A DNA stretch of 64,000 nt from Micropterus salmoides (GCF_014851395.1 NW_024041039.1:8361177-8425176); one strand, 5' to 3'. Shown: positions 23,960 through 36,600, counted from the stretch's first letter. The notes: generated by a model from the sequence alone, not told the origin. Translations and numbers: made by a program.

Positions 23960-24112
23960 AGTTGTTCAAGTACTGTACTTACATACAGTTTTGAGGTACT
24001 CTCATTCCATATTATGTGACTTTCTACTTCTACTCCATTACATTTCAGAATGAAAGATTGTAGTTTTTACTCCATTTTATTTATCGGACATCTTCAGTTA
24101 CTTTGAGATGAT
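23960..24112 (+). repeat. Second MITE fragment directly abutting the first
   Basis: Directly after the right end of the previous copy the sequence restarts with the family's left-half phrases (CAAGTACTGTACTTACATAC, TTTTGAGGTACT, CTACTTCTACTCCATTACAT). It ends near GAGATGATAAAG. Confidence 0.6.
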
Positions 24113-27100
24113 AAAGACCAAACACAATTACAGCACTGAATGAAAGACAGATCGAAGGACGGGGGGCCGGGTCGTGGGCTGAACGGAAAAATCGGAGGTC
24201 AGATAGAAAGCCCACTCCTTTTAAAGTGTCATCTGGCTTTCATTTAATAAATTCCAGATATTTTACATGAACTGGCCGCAATTTTCAATAGCTCCTGAAA
24301 ACGAGGAGCCGTGTATAGCAGTTGGTTGGCCAAGAGTTCTGGACAGCAGCAACCTAGCCTCTTATTACCCTCTTCAAACACACACTTGCACATAAACACA
24401 CACACACTGAAGCTGATGTAGGAGCATGCCTAGTAACGGAAACGCACAGCAACAAATAAATAAGCCCACAAAGCCGAATTATCCATGACATTAATCAGAG
24501 ATGTGAGGGATTTTTACGTAGTGAGAGAATGAAAGAGAAAGTGGCAACAGAGAGCCAAGGGTGTGAAAAGGGCTATTGAGTCTGGACTGGGGTGTCCCGC
24601 ACCTGCACTGTCTATTCACCCCACTGTTTACACACTGTCATCCACAATTAATACCTCGTGGGGACTGGGCTGCATGCCCTCTACAGGGCCCCCGAACCCA
24701 TCCAGGGCCCTTATGGATGCCTAATTGAGCATACTGCTCTCCTGATTGAATTAACAGCTCTGTCTCTGGGACCTTTTCCCCTTCCACCAAGGAGGGAGAC
24801 TATTCCACACCCGCATGGGACCCCTGTACCGTCCCACAGAAGACAGAGCAGAGGGAGGAGGGGGGTTGGTGGCTGGAGAAAGCATAGGGTCAGAAGGGGG
24901 AGTTGTTGAAACTGCCCAGAAAACGTGTCCCTTTCTGTTGGCAAACCGAGGTAGGATATGTGAACTGGGGGCAACGAAAGGTCTCAGTCTTCACAGGACC
25001 AGGGAGTTCCAGCAGGACAGAGCGAGTGAAAAGACGGGATTGTTGAGAACAAACACAACCTCAGCCTACAGTACTACAGTACTGTTTGAGTGGTACTCAC
25101 AATCTGGTTGTCTGTTTTTGTGACACTCTTTGTTTTATTATTGTTGTATTTTGCAGCGCAGATATTAATTATTAGAGTCAGATGTGTGGTTTTTAAAGGA
25201 AAATACAGTAACACCTTACTTTACAGGTCCATAATTTCCTGGGCAGTTCCCTTAAATTAAGTATATCATTTGGTAGTAGTTATAAGGAGGATAGAGAGGT
25301 CAATTGGTTCACTTTCACTTAATTAAGAATTTAATTGCTTGTGTAACCTAGAATCTTTCCATCAGTGCTCAGTTGAACATGCTAAAATGTAAAATGTGTC
25401 TATTTGTCTGCAGCTTTACAGTCCAACAAATATGAAGTTTCCAATAATAAGTTGATATTTTATTGTGTTTTAGTCTCATTATGAAGTTATTAACATTGTC
25501 GAAAAAATCTCCAGAAATTAACATAATCAATCAATGCAGCTAAATATAGTCTAACTAACATAAATGTCTCAGAACTATGTCTCTATTTTCACATAATCAA
25601 TACCAAATTACATAGTTCCTGAAATGATTAGGAAATTACAAACCCAAGAAATAAATTGTTACCGATAACAGAACAAGATTATATTTTGTTCCAATAATCA
25701 ATACATTTATCCATGACCTAAGAATTATGATTAAAAGAATTATATTGGCTGGATGGGAAAGCCATTATGTTAAAGACATACATTATGATTTTACGCCAAT
25801 AATAAACTGCAACAATTTTAATAGCGGAGGACAGACTTTAAATGAAGAATTTATTTACAGTGTAATTGAATATGTTATCACACTGCAGTTTTCTAGCTAA
25901 GGCCAAGAAAAAACCTACATAAATACCCACATATTAGAAATTAAAGATCTTAAAGGCAAATATCAGCCTGTAATTTATGTTTTATTTTTCACATTTTCTC
26001 CCTCTGAAACAGTTTGGTTATGTAAAAAGACATGAATAACATTGTAGTAGTCTTTTAAAAATTCCAAGGTATATGATCACATATGGTTCACTGAACTTGT
26101 CTGAATAGCATTTTACACTCACTAAAAATGTTCCACTCTGAGCGAACACCCCTACAGTGTCCTGTTGGCGCAAACCATTACAATAGTAGTAAAATATAAT
26201 AATGTGGAAAATCAGTAGCCCCCTGGAGAGGTGGAAATGCACTGAGACCGACTGTATCCTCTTTATTTCCAGGTCTGTGAAAGAGTTTGCCATGTCTTTA
26301 TCCGTACTTGTCAAAGTTCAGCACACATTTAGAGCTAAAAATCAGACCTGGCTCTTGAAGGGAGATGAAATGGGTGAATTCATCTCAGCTGAGGCTGCCG
26401 AGTCATGTAGCCAAAAGTGGTTATTGTCTGAGTTCCCCGAGTTTTTCTCTGTCTGTAATCTCTTGGCTGGATTCATTTGTTGCCTCTGTGTAAGAATAGG
26501 CTTCCTTCAGTGGAGTGAACGGCACATAGATCCTCTTAACAGCACCAATACTGCCTTCACTTTGATATTCCAGCGTAAGACTTCTTAATCAATCATTTGC
26601 TGCTAGATCTCCCAGTACTTCAACAGTTTTTTCAAACTATGAGAACTGATCAGTTTGTACTTGTACTGTGATGTTATTCACAGGAGCAGAGTGCTCTTCT
26701 GCATTAACAGACACTTTTTATTGAAGCACTGAAATTAAGTATTATATTTGTTATTATTGGTTATTGTTTCTGTTTCACTGTTTCTAGCCATCATCTTTTC
26801 TTTTAACATTCTCTGTTTTTAGTTAATGCTCTCATGCAGCAAATCAGGTTATAAACTTATAGTTTACCGACATGACAGGCATCCAGTTTTGAGGAGCCAA
26901 AGAGGAAAAATTGTTTGGCTGATTTCTTTGGAAAAACTGTCAGCTTAATAAATATATTCATCAAAGACACTTTTAACAAAACATTTGCAAAAAAATTAAA
27001 ACATTTAGTTTAATGTCTTACACTGCTTTCTAAATGATTTACTGATTGATTGGGTTTAAATTTAGAGAAAACGTGAATAATTGCAGATAGTCCTATTTAG

Positions 27101-27845
27101 AAAATATAAGTAACCCGGAAATCTGTTTAATTATACTATTTTACTATAAAATAAATCAGATTTTTTTCCTGTATACGAATGACGGCTTTGGCACCTTCAG
27201 ACTGGTTCCCACTACAGAACCAGTAGATAAGGGAATGCTCCAAGTCCTCGCCACCAGCGGGGCATTGCAGTGGTCTCCATGACTGCACAGAGCAGCTCAC
27301 CTCTCGATGAACCCCCAAGTCCAGCTTTGGCGATGGGGAGCATGCCCTACAGTACCAAAAACAAAAACACAAAACTTCTGTCGAGCATACCCCTGCACCA
27401 GTGAACTGTGCAGCAACCACACCATGCCCCGCTCCCCTTTGGCCCCCCTCCCAGACCCCATGCCCCTGGTTAACAAGCCAGCCAGCACGTTCCCTGTTGT
27501 CACTTGTTACCCCGCTGTCCTCCTGATACTGCTCACGGGCGGGGACAATTAAACTCGCACTGTTCCCCACACCGGGTCAGACGTTTAGTGGGTCATCATC
27601 GCTGTTTTTTTCACCCAGAGTTATCTAATCCTGATTCAACCGCTCTGACTGGACCCAACCAGACCAGTTTGTTGAAAGCCACTTTAAAAAGACAAATATA
27701 CCACATTCGTTCATGTAGTTGGGTGTGGTGAAAGAAAAATAGTAGACGTAGAAATACACAACAGAGACAACTACTTTTTACTTTTTCTACCACTTGTAGA
27801 AGACCTGCTAGAGCAAAAGTTGTGTTATTGCTGCTACCACCAATT

Positions 27846-28275
27846 CTGCGGCAGTAGTAGTAGTGGTAGGTGTTTGTTTGTAAGTAGTAAGTATTAGTAG
27901 CACTGTAGAGTACAGTTAAGCTTTAATGTCCCTGAGAGGCAATTTGTCTTACAACAGCAGTCAATAATAAATAAAAATAGAATTTATGCCATATATATAT
28001 ACTATATACATGCATAAACCCATACACAGTTCGCGCCCACGACACCATCAGAAAAGCAGCAAAACAAACCCATCTACAGATAATCACAGGCCCAATCTCA
28101 TTTTGTTTAAAGGGCCAATTGCTGATGGAATGAAAGAACTCAAATCACCACCTTGAGGGGAGCAAGTAGTACGTAGGGTTGATGTTATAGCAGCGGATTA
28201 GTAATAGCAGTAGAAATAGTTGTAGTAATACTTGTAATGGAAAAATACAAGAAGCAGCAGTAGCTGTAGTAATAA
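27846..28275. repeat. Degenerate (GTA)n tracts flanking a possible inserted repeat
   Basis: Both ends are made of imperfect AGTAGTAGTGG / AGCAGTAGTTGTAG units. Between them, at about 27905-28170, lies non-GTA sequence beginning TTTAATGTCCCTGAGAGGCA and ending near ACCTTGAGGGGAGC, which looks like the tail of a dispersed fish repeat. The insertion reading is uncertain. Confidence 0.4.
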
Positions 28276-29939
28276 CACAGTAATGTTGTTCTCAGGTCTC
28301 TCGTGAGAGATCTCTATCTCAGTAATTGAAATAAATAAATATTTATCAGAGGCATCAACTCTTCTCATGATGGATTCTTACCAGCGCTGTTGTTGCTCTC
28401 CTGTCTGTGACCCTGACCTTTCACCTCAAACACAATCTCCTGCACGGGGAATAATTAACTATAAGGTTGATACGCAGCGTGTTCATTTATTTAACATTGT
28501 GTTATTATTGTATTCATCAACAACTACTACTCCTCCGGTTAGCACTCATACATGGAGGCTGGTGTATAAACAGATGATGAATAACAATATAATAAAACAC
28601 AACTGTAAAAATGTAATATGTCTTAATAGTTGTAATTGTTGACAAATACTGCACACATACAGTATATCTGGTAATAACTACATTATAGTGTGCTATAAAC
28701 AATATATTAAATGTTTATATACTCTTATAAATGCTAAATAGGGGAACTTACCAAGAAATCTTGATTAAAATAGCAAGTTGATGTAATACAACTATTACAG
28801 CCTATTGGTTGGAGAATTATTAGACACTTTAAGGCCTAATGCAGATAAACATAAACCTGAGAGTTTTTTGCTTCACCTCACATGAATGTCTTTGACAACA
28901 TGCCTTTTTCACAGTAGACAGTGGCAGTGGGACACTGAGCCAGCATGCACAATACCAGGACCAGGAAACTGAAGCAGCTAAATGGAATTCAGCCATCCTT
29001 ATTATCATTTTTATTATGTACACCTGTTTTTCCTACTGTAACATGTCAAAATACCTGCTCCACACAAGCAGTGCCTAACAGTTAAAATAACTGTTACAGG
29101 TGCTGTAAACTATTAGTTGATTTAAAACTTACTTAAATCAGCACTCTTCATTTAGAAGTAGCCTACATGTTTCTCTGTGTCTAGTCTTAAATGCTGTGGT
29201 GTTTTTTGTGAAACTGACCAAAAACTCATCTTTGCACATTACAGTCATCATATGTGATGATAGATACAGGTGTAGCTTTTCTATAACAAGAAAGTGGAAA
29301 GATTTATGTAGAATCAAAATGCTCTTTTTGTTTAGTTTTTATATTTATGTTTTTATGTTAAGGGATTTATCAAAAAAGAAGAATCTTACACTTAAGAATA
29401 AGTTAGTTAGTTCATCTCTTATAAACTCTAGTGATGGCGATTGGCTGCTGACCCCCCTGTGATCACCCGAGAAACCCACAGCATGAATATTATATTAGAG
29501 TGTCCTCTAGTGGCAGTTTAAAGCAATTACAGTCTATATCATTTCATAAGCCAGGCTGGCAGATGGCAGCTGTTACACGCGGTGATGTGACATTTGAAGG
29601 GTCAGCCTGCACAGATTAAACAAACATGTATTTATAGATAGGTTCGACTCTCATATCATTTTTAATTAATAAATGATATGTTTTTAATACATTTTTGTAT
29701 CGCCTGTAACATACAAAACAAATTATAAGGCGGTATTTTTTTTTTTCTAGGAAACTAAAAAATATTAGGAAGACACTTCCTTCTGTGGACACATAGGCCT
29801 ACTGTATGTCTCTGGTAGAAAAACTATTAGATGAACTTTGCTCAGGGCCAACACATTCAGCATGCCAGTGTTTGTTACATGTTAAAAGCATGTAAAGCTG
29901 GGTGTATAGGCGCTTGGTTAATTGCAGCTTGCTGACAGT

Positions 29940-30359
29940 ATTTTTAGCATATTTGCGGGCGGAGCTAAGGAGGCTGAGATGGAGGGATGCTGCTGAACAG
30001 ATAGCAGGTGGACACCGCTGATGTTTACATGATGCACTTTGCAGAGGGGGGATCAGAGGAAGCTGGATAGAAGATTTTTGTTTTCGTCGTACAGAGTACA
30101 TTTCACTCTGGGGCTGGTTTTGTATTTATTTTTAATCGCAGAGAGATCTGAGCTCCGCTGCTCAGCAGACCGACAGACTGCGAAAGGCTCCGTCTGTGTC
30201 TGTCGTGTCGCTGGAGGTTGCGACGATGTGAAGCTCCATCGTTGGGTCGACGGCCGAAGCCTTTTCCCTGAAACCTGATATTATGCAGGGAACAAGGCGC
30301 ACTGGACGGATTAAAGGGGAACAAAGCACCGGTTTAGAAAACGTTTTGCAAACTGGCAG
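29940..30359 (+). promoter_or_regulatory. CCDC177: CCDC177 putative promoter and noncoding first exon
   Basis: A GC-box-like GGGCGGAGC lies at about 29957. CpG content is raised to about 30300, and a strong splice donor, CTGGCAG/GTCAGT, lies at 30359/30360. The coding exon has an acceptor just before its ATG, so an upstream noncoding exon is required, and this is the best candidate. The transcription start was not located. Confidence 0.45.
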
Positions 30360-31111
30360 GTCAGTGGATGTTTGTGTGCGCTACCCGTGAAATACAACCA
30401 ATCCACGGGATGAAACTGCAGTGAATATAGTAATAAATATTGTCATTGTTACACAGCAGCCAACAGCAGGCACATCTCTAATGAAATCGGTCCTTCAAAT
30501 TTGACCCAGATTCGTTTTTAGTGTGAAAGTGCATCTATTTTCAGCCTGGGTGTCCTGCTGACACTGAAAAGTCTAGGCCTTTCCTGTTTTTAAGGTGTGA
30601 GTCCAGGATGGAGACCAGAGAGCTTAATTCAGTAGATTTGCCCAGTGTTTCCCAGATAGAATCTCAAATCAAGTTTTTACTATCAACTGGTTAATAATGT
30701 ATGTTGCAGGGCCTGGAATGACTTCAAAGGTATTTGCAGGTTGATTGTGTGATGTAGAGTGAAAGATATTGCTATGAGTAATCAAATTCTCTCAGCCTAG
30801 TAACTCTGCCAAAAATAGACTGTATTAAAGGACTGTGGTGTTTTTTTGTGTGTTATGTCACTTCCCTGAAGGGAAAATGTCTCATCTGGTATAAAATCAG
30901 TGCATGAATATGTGCTCATGCATGCATGCATGCATCTCTGAACCTGCATTATGACCCTCCCCCACAGACCGCATCTCTCTTAAGCTTTGGACTGAATTCT
31001 GTAATCCTTTAATTGAAAACTCTTCCGACTATTTTATCCATTTCCCCTCAAATATCATGCAACCCCCCTCCCCCCATCGACCCCTGCCCCCTCCCTCTTC
31101 TCTGCCTGCAG
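30360..31111 (+). other. CCDC177: CCDC177 5' UTR intron
   Basis: The inferred intron runs from GTCAGT to a pyrimidine-rich acceptor, CTTCTCTGCCTGCAG, ending 12 bases before the ATG. It contains a short (CATG)n run at about 30917-30935 and nothing else notable. Confidence 0.5.
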
Positions 31112-31123
31112 AATTAGCCAACT

Positions 31124-33673
31124 ATGGTCGACCCCTCAGAGGCTGAGGAGCAGAATAAGTGTAAAGGTCCACAGCTCAACACACCGGCTGTGGCCACTGA
31201 CGACCCTCGACTGCCAGAACAGGCTGACGGCACTACAACAGAGGAGGATGGGGATGCCGGTTTTGAGACACCGCCCACCGGCAGTTCTGAGCCGAGCCCC
31301 TGTCACTCTGCATCCCCAACGGGGCCAGACGCCGCCTGTCAGGGGGCCCCATCTCAGCAACCACAGACTCAGACTGACAAAGATCTGTCACCCAAATTGC
31401 ACCTGGACCTGTACAACTTTGACTCACCGGCTGCAGAGGGTAGCCGATACGTGTTAACAAGTCCCCACTCTCTGGAGGCGTGTGCTCGATGTGGGGTCAA
31501 ACCTGTGGAGCTCCTGCCCCGCCCGCTCTCTGACTTTGCCCGGGAGGCTCCCGGCCGCTCTATGCGTGTTGCGACAGGGCTGTTTGAAGTCTATGAAAGG
31601 GACAGGAATGCCAAACTGAGGCAGTGCAGGGAGGAGAGGGAGAGGATAGTCAGAGAGGAAAAAAGAAGAATTCTGCAGGCTACAGTCAATACCGGCGGCA
31701 GTGCGCCATCCTCCTCTGTGGAGCAGCAGCACAAAGCCTCCTCTGGCTCCACTCAGCTTTCTAAATCTGGGTCGGTGACCTCCAGCTCAGCCCCTGATTT
31801 TGGAGTATCCTCTAGAGCCACAGCATCAGGTCCAACCTCTAAAACTGGCACAGGTCTTTTATCTAAAGCCCCCACCTCCAGTCTTAGTACCTCCCCTAAA
31901 TCTGCCCAGTCCGCAAAAACTGGTTCCACAACCTCTACGCCATCTTCAAAGGGCGGTTTCCAAGGATCTGCCAAGCATCCTTTGTCCTCCTCATCTGAAC
32001 AAGTAAAAACCACACGGCCACTCTCATCTGGCCCCCCACCAGTAGTAAGGAAGTCCTCAGGCGGTAAATCTGTGAGCACTTTCCCCAGATCAACACCAAA
32101 ACACCCTTCCTTCCCCAGAGCCAACTCTACATTAACCTCATCAGTGTCAAAGCCTGCAGTTCAGAACACTGGGACACCTCTGAATGGTGTAACAGGAGGA
32201 CCGTTCATTCAGCAAAACGGACATCTTGGATTTCATTCCAAAGGGCGAGGAAAAAGCCATTCACTGGAGTCCTTACAGCGGAGGATGGATCACGGCTGCT
32301 CTTCCACTTCCACCACCACAACTACCACCACATGCACCTCATCAGAGTCAGGCGCTTCTTCTTCTTACAGCTGGGATGGTGTAAGAGATCACTGGGGTAA
32401 AGTCTCCAGTCCTCGAGCTCGCACTATGGCCACTTTCAACTCCCTGATGGGCCGCAGCCTCAGCCTTGGTGACCTGAGCCACTCTCCTCAGACGACACAG
32501 AAAGTGGAGCGCATCGTGAAGGAGGTGAAGCGGCGAGGCCTGAAGGCCGTGTCTGAGCGCGACCGCAAGATTGCAGCTTTGATGCTTGCCAGATACCAGG
32601 AGGAAGACATCATGAGTCAGACCCGCTATGTGGCTCACCTTCAGTGGGATAGTGAACGCAGAATGGAGGAGCTACGACGAGAGCAGGAGGACCGAGAGAA
32701 GCAGCGTGCAGTGCTTCAGTGCCAGCGGGTGTGGCAGACCCAGGTGTCGATACGTCAGCGACGACTCAGCCAGCAGGAGCGACAATCAGCAGCTGCCAAG
32801 ATGCGACAGGCTGAGGAGAGCGAGGAGCGATGGAGGGAGCTTGCAGAGCAGCAGGAACGTAACCGCCTGTTGAGATTACAGCAGGCAGCACGAGAAGAGA
32901 AGCATAAGAAAGCTCTTCAGGAACAGAATCTGAAGGCCCTGGAGGAGGAGAGGGCGGCCATGCTGGAACAGGAGAGGCTGCTGCTGAAAGAGAAGCTCAC
33001 CATGGCCGAGCTGAAGAGGCAAGAGAAGGAGCACCAGGCCCAGGAGGACAGACGAGGTCTGAACAAAGCAGAGAAGAGACGTCACGCCGCCCTGAGACAG
33101 GAGATCGCACGCAGAGAGCAGGAGGAGAGGGAGGAGGCCAGGAGGGCAGCAGAGGAGAAGCTCAGCCGCTCCCTGGAGAATTATGAGCAGATAGTTGAGC
33201 GTCGAGGGCAGGAGCTTAAAGAAAAGGCCAAGCGTGAGGAGAAGCAGATTCAGAAAGCACGCAAGGCCGCAGAGAAGCGCGAAAAGCAACAGCAGCAGCT
33301 TCTGGAATCTCGTGCAAAAGAGGCAGAGAAACGAGCCCAACAGGCGGCTTTAGTGGCCGAGGAGAGGGCCAAAGAGAAAGCTCAGCGGGCAGTCCAGACC
33401 CGGCAGGAGAAGGAAAAACTCCAGAGGCTCAACAGGCAGCGAGTGGAAGAGGAGGAGAAGCAGAGGCGCCTGGAGCTGCTCCAGTCCATTGAGAGGAAGC
33501 TCGAGAAGAGTGAGCAGATCTTCAAGGAAAAGAGGGCCGTGCTGGAGAGTGCTCGCTCTGTGGCCAGAGCCTCTTTTCATGTACGAGACAAAGTACGGGA
33601 GGAGACCAACATGCGTACTTTTGATAAAATGGCCCTGGAAGCTCAACTCAAAGCCAGCATAGACGATAAATAA
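31124..33673 (+). CDS. CCDC177: CCDC177, coiled-coil domain-containing protein 177
   Basis: This is a single uninterrupted coding exon of 849 codons. Residues 1-87 are acidic and disordered. Residues 88-185 form the conserved N-terminal module, with LHLDLYNFDSP, a CARC cysteine pair at 120/123, and REAPGRSMRVATGL. Residues about 190-350 are a Ser/Thr/Pro-rich low-complexity linker. Two short conserved patches, KSHSLESLQRRMDH (about 375-390) and MATFNSLMGRSLSLGDL (about 433-450), precede a very long charged coiled coil (about 462-830) rich in Glu, Arg, Lys and Gln. The mammalian protein is somewhat shorter (about 700 residues as I recall), the extra length probably lying in the linker. The molecular function is unknown. 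The gene is divergent from SMOC1 and convergent with PLEKHD1, as in mammals. An AATAAA hexamer overlaps the stop codon. No transcription or expression signal beyond the upstream exon can be read. Confidence 0.95.
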   Translation: MVDPSEAEEQNKCKGPQLNTPAVATDDPRLPEQADGTTTEEDGDAGFETPPTGSSEPSPCHSASPTGPDAACQGAPSQQPQTQTDKDLSPKLHLDLYNFDSPAAEGSRYVLTSPHSLEACARCGVKPVELLPRPLSDFAREAPGRSMRVATGLFEVYERDRNAKLRQCREERERIVREEKRRILQATVNTGGSAPSSSVEQQHKASSGSTQLSKSGSVTSSSAPDFGVSSRATASGPTSKTGTGLLSKAPTSSLSTSPKSAQSAKTGSTTSTPSSKGGFQGSAKHPLSSSSEQVKTTRPLSSGPPPVVRKSSGGKSVSTFPRSTPKHPSFPRANSTLTSSVSKPAVQNTGTPLNGVTGGPFIQQNGHLGFHSKGRGKSHSLESLQRRMDHGCSSTSTTTTTTTCTSSESGASSSYSWDGVRDHWGKVSSPRARTMATFNSLMGRSLSLGDLSHSPQTTQKVERIVKEVKRRGLKAVSERDRKIAALMLARYQEEDIMSQTRYVAHLQWDSERRMEELRREQEDREKQRAVLQCQRVWQTQVSIRQRRLSQQERQSAAAKMRQAEESEERWRELAEQQERNRLLRLQQAAREEKHKKALQEQNLKALEEERAAMLEQERLLLKEKLTMAELKRQEKEHQAQEDRRGLNKAEKRRHAALRQEIARREQEEREEARRAAEEKLSRSLENYEQIVERRGQELKEKAKREEKQIQKARKAAEKREKQQQQLLESRAKEAEKRAQQAALVAEERAKEKAQRAVQTRQEKEKLQRLNRQRVEEEEKQRRLELLQSIERKLEKSEQIFKEKRAVLESARSVARASFHVRDKVREETNMRTFDKMALEAQLKASIDDK

Positions 33674-36600
33674 ACCCATAGCTTTGTTGTGGACTCTGGT
33701 CATGTGCTTGGCTCTTGCCTTCATTGTGGCCGTCATCACTCAACAGCTTTACCCTTCTTCCCATAAAGTCCAACAGTGTTAGTTTTTCCGAGTCTTACAT
33801 ATCTTCAGCTTGTTTCATTAGGCTACATTTTTGACCATTGTTTTTTTATATTAGATCCTGTCAAAGTAAACCAAATCATTTTGTATCTTGGATGTAATGA
33901 GACTACAAACTATATCAGCGATCATAAATGAACCGCAAAGCCTGTATGAGACATACAGTCGACTTCACAATAGGTGAGAGCTTAGAGAGTGCTGCCTTGA
34001 GCAGCAACGCAACCCCTCCTCTCTCTTTCTCTTTGCCCTCTGCTCCGTCTATCTCAGCCACTGGACTGAAAGCTGTGTGGGAATGAAAAGAGTCATTGTT
34101 TACCAGGAAGCACAACTCCATGACAACTGCAGAGGCTTTTTAGTGAGCACTCTTGTAAAGGAAAAGTAAGCGCAAATGGTTTTAGACCCCAAAGCAAATG
34201 AGGGATCCTTTTGTACATGCACAGTGACACAGCCAGATATAGCAATGGAAATGAAGCCCTAGGCAGGACACTTGTCTGCACCTAACCGCTGACATTGCAG
34301 CACAGGAAGGCCGTGTGCACAAGAGCTGTGCTGATGAAGCATCAGAGAACGCCAATTCCTGCAGCAGGGACTTTCTGCCTCCCCCTGTCTCTCGTCTTCA
34401 TGTCAGATTACACTAAACAGTGAGGGATTCTGAGAGACAGGCAACTTTTGACTCACCCGCAGACGATCTGCTCCCAAAACAGCCGCCTGGTGACCAAGTC
34501 AAGGTCAACAGGTACGAGTTTTTATTGCTTTTACAGGTTATGCAATGCCTTCTGTTTTGTTACATCCTGTTGCCTTTCAACGCTTGCAATTAAAAAAAAC
34601 CTACAACACCACTTGATCACGCTGACCCCAAATTGACAGTGCAGAGAGAAAAAAAAATGCATTTACTCATGAGCCGACATGCAAGCCAACAACGAGGTTT
34701 AAAGTCCTCTGGCTGCGCTAATCCTACAATCTCTCAGATTAAAAAAAGAAAAGGGAGATACACATGGGTTTTTGCCCTCAGATGTAGCCGTTGCCATGGC
34801 GATAGAAATCGGGATAGAGCAGCGAAAGGTGACTGAGCAGGGAGTGTGTGGGAATATGAGGGGGCTGCCGGTGGGGAGCTGGCTCTCCGGCGGCTTATTC
34901 TGGTTGTTTCTCTGCAGAGCATTATTGGAAAAACACACCATCGCTTTGTTATATTAACATCTGTGCTAGGCAGCCGGGAAATTACAGGGAGAAAGCCTCT
35001 AAAACCATCACCTACAAGCTGCAGCCTGTCTCTGCAGCAAATCTGTGGGCAGAAAGTAGATTGTGCCGAGTATTTCAGACAGTCACATGCCTGATACCTG
35101 CTAAGGTCACTAACTACTGAGATAAAAGCCAGAATGAATTTGAACTGCAGCATTAGACCAGCAGAGGACTGACAGGCTTATGGTGCTGACTGAGCCACAC
35201 TGTTCCCACCAGATAATCATGGGGAGGTAACGTAAGAGGGATGAGATGGCAGATTTGTAGGTGCATGTGATGGTGGTTGAAAAGGTGAAATCTAGAAATG
35301 GTTATATTAAAATGTAGTAACATTATAAAAGCTGCAGTTCATACCTCCTAGTAAACCACAGGTACAATTGCATTCTACATTAAAAAAGAAAACATTAGTA
35401 GATCAGAGGTAAGAGGAACAGCTAACCTGCAGACTTTTGGATGACAGCAATGTTAACTCCTTGTGTTGCATGGATTTAACAGCTACTGAACTATTACATC
35501 AAAACATGACATTGAAATACTTAAAACTGAGGGAAGTGATGCAGCATTTTAAATTAGTGGTTCAAGGCGCGGTTCCTGGTTCTTAAAATTTGAGAAAATG
35601 TGGCAGACCTTTTTGAATTATGCTAACATAAGGCGATAAACTCTATTAGTAAATAAACACTTTAATGATCATCTTTATCATTAATGGATATACTGCAAAC
35701 AGTGCAGTAAGTGGATGCTCTAAAAATCCCAAAACGATCTATAATATAGTATAAAATGTGTCAAGATGCTTATTATGAAATGTAGTTTAATTTTGCATTT
35801 AGTAAATTGATTTTGCAATAAACTACAAGCGGTATTGCTTCAGCATCCAGCTCCTCTCCAAGTGGCTCATTGCTCATTATCTTTAGATGACACAACACTC
35901 CAAAGTCATTACAGATGAGTTAGCGTCCTGTTTGCACAAGATACTACCTCATCTTTTAAGATTTCGGAGGCTCCAGACAATAATATTTGTAAACAAGAGC
36001 TGAAAGTGCAACACTGAGCAGTCAATGTTGTGTTTAGTCTTAAAGGTCTTCAAATACACATAAAATAATTTTAGACTATGCAAGTCTGTCAAAAATAATT
36101 TTATCATGACACTGAAAACAGTGTCTTGAAAAAGGTATTTTATATTCATTAAAACAGCAAAGTTCACTTCATTGTTTTAATACGCAACTTTAAACAGGAT
36201 CATTGATACTGATGTGACACATATACCTTGTGTACTTTTAACTTATCTTTAACATATACTATAGTTATACTTTATTATACTTTATAGTTTATAAACCCTT
36301 AATAGATGGTTTTTAACACATTATAAGCAGATATAAAAACTTAAGTTCAACTCCTCATGAATGTGACCGTTTTGCATGTGAAAATTGTCCACTGTAGCTG
36401 TAATCATAGACTGTATAATGATTCTAATTAAACACATGAACAAGTGAGATGAAATAGATTCCTAAATGAACATTTAAAATATGACAACTGGACTATTTTT
36501 AAGTGCTTTTAAACTACTTATAAACGCCATACAGGGAGGTTAGAATAAAGTGTAGCCGTACTGTTAATACTCACATTTATCACTCTTATTTTATTTGCAG

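Larger units (their letters stand above)
20761..29940. other. Intergenic region between SMOC1 and CCDC177
   Basis: About 9 kb without a recognisable gene. The mammalian residents SUSD6, SRSF5 and SLC10A1 were looked for and not seen. It contains a GT microsatellite, MITE copies, and a GTA-rich segment. An unusually GC-rich island of about 350 bp lies at 27200-27570 inside AT-rich surroundings. Short open frames here have no known domain. Confidence 0.65.

Noticed and set aside
26202..26588. 128-codon open frame on the plus strand between SMOC1 and CCDC177
   Set aside because: No recognised domain, no good splice context or promoter, and composition like surrounding noncoding DNA. Frames of this length are expected by chance in 64 kb.
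32876..33340. Minus-strand Leu-rich open frame of 154 codons resembling a membrane protein
   Set aside because: It is antisense to the Glu/Lys/Gln-rich CCDC177 coil; CTC/CTT-type Leu codons arise automatically from GAG/AAG repeats read backwards.
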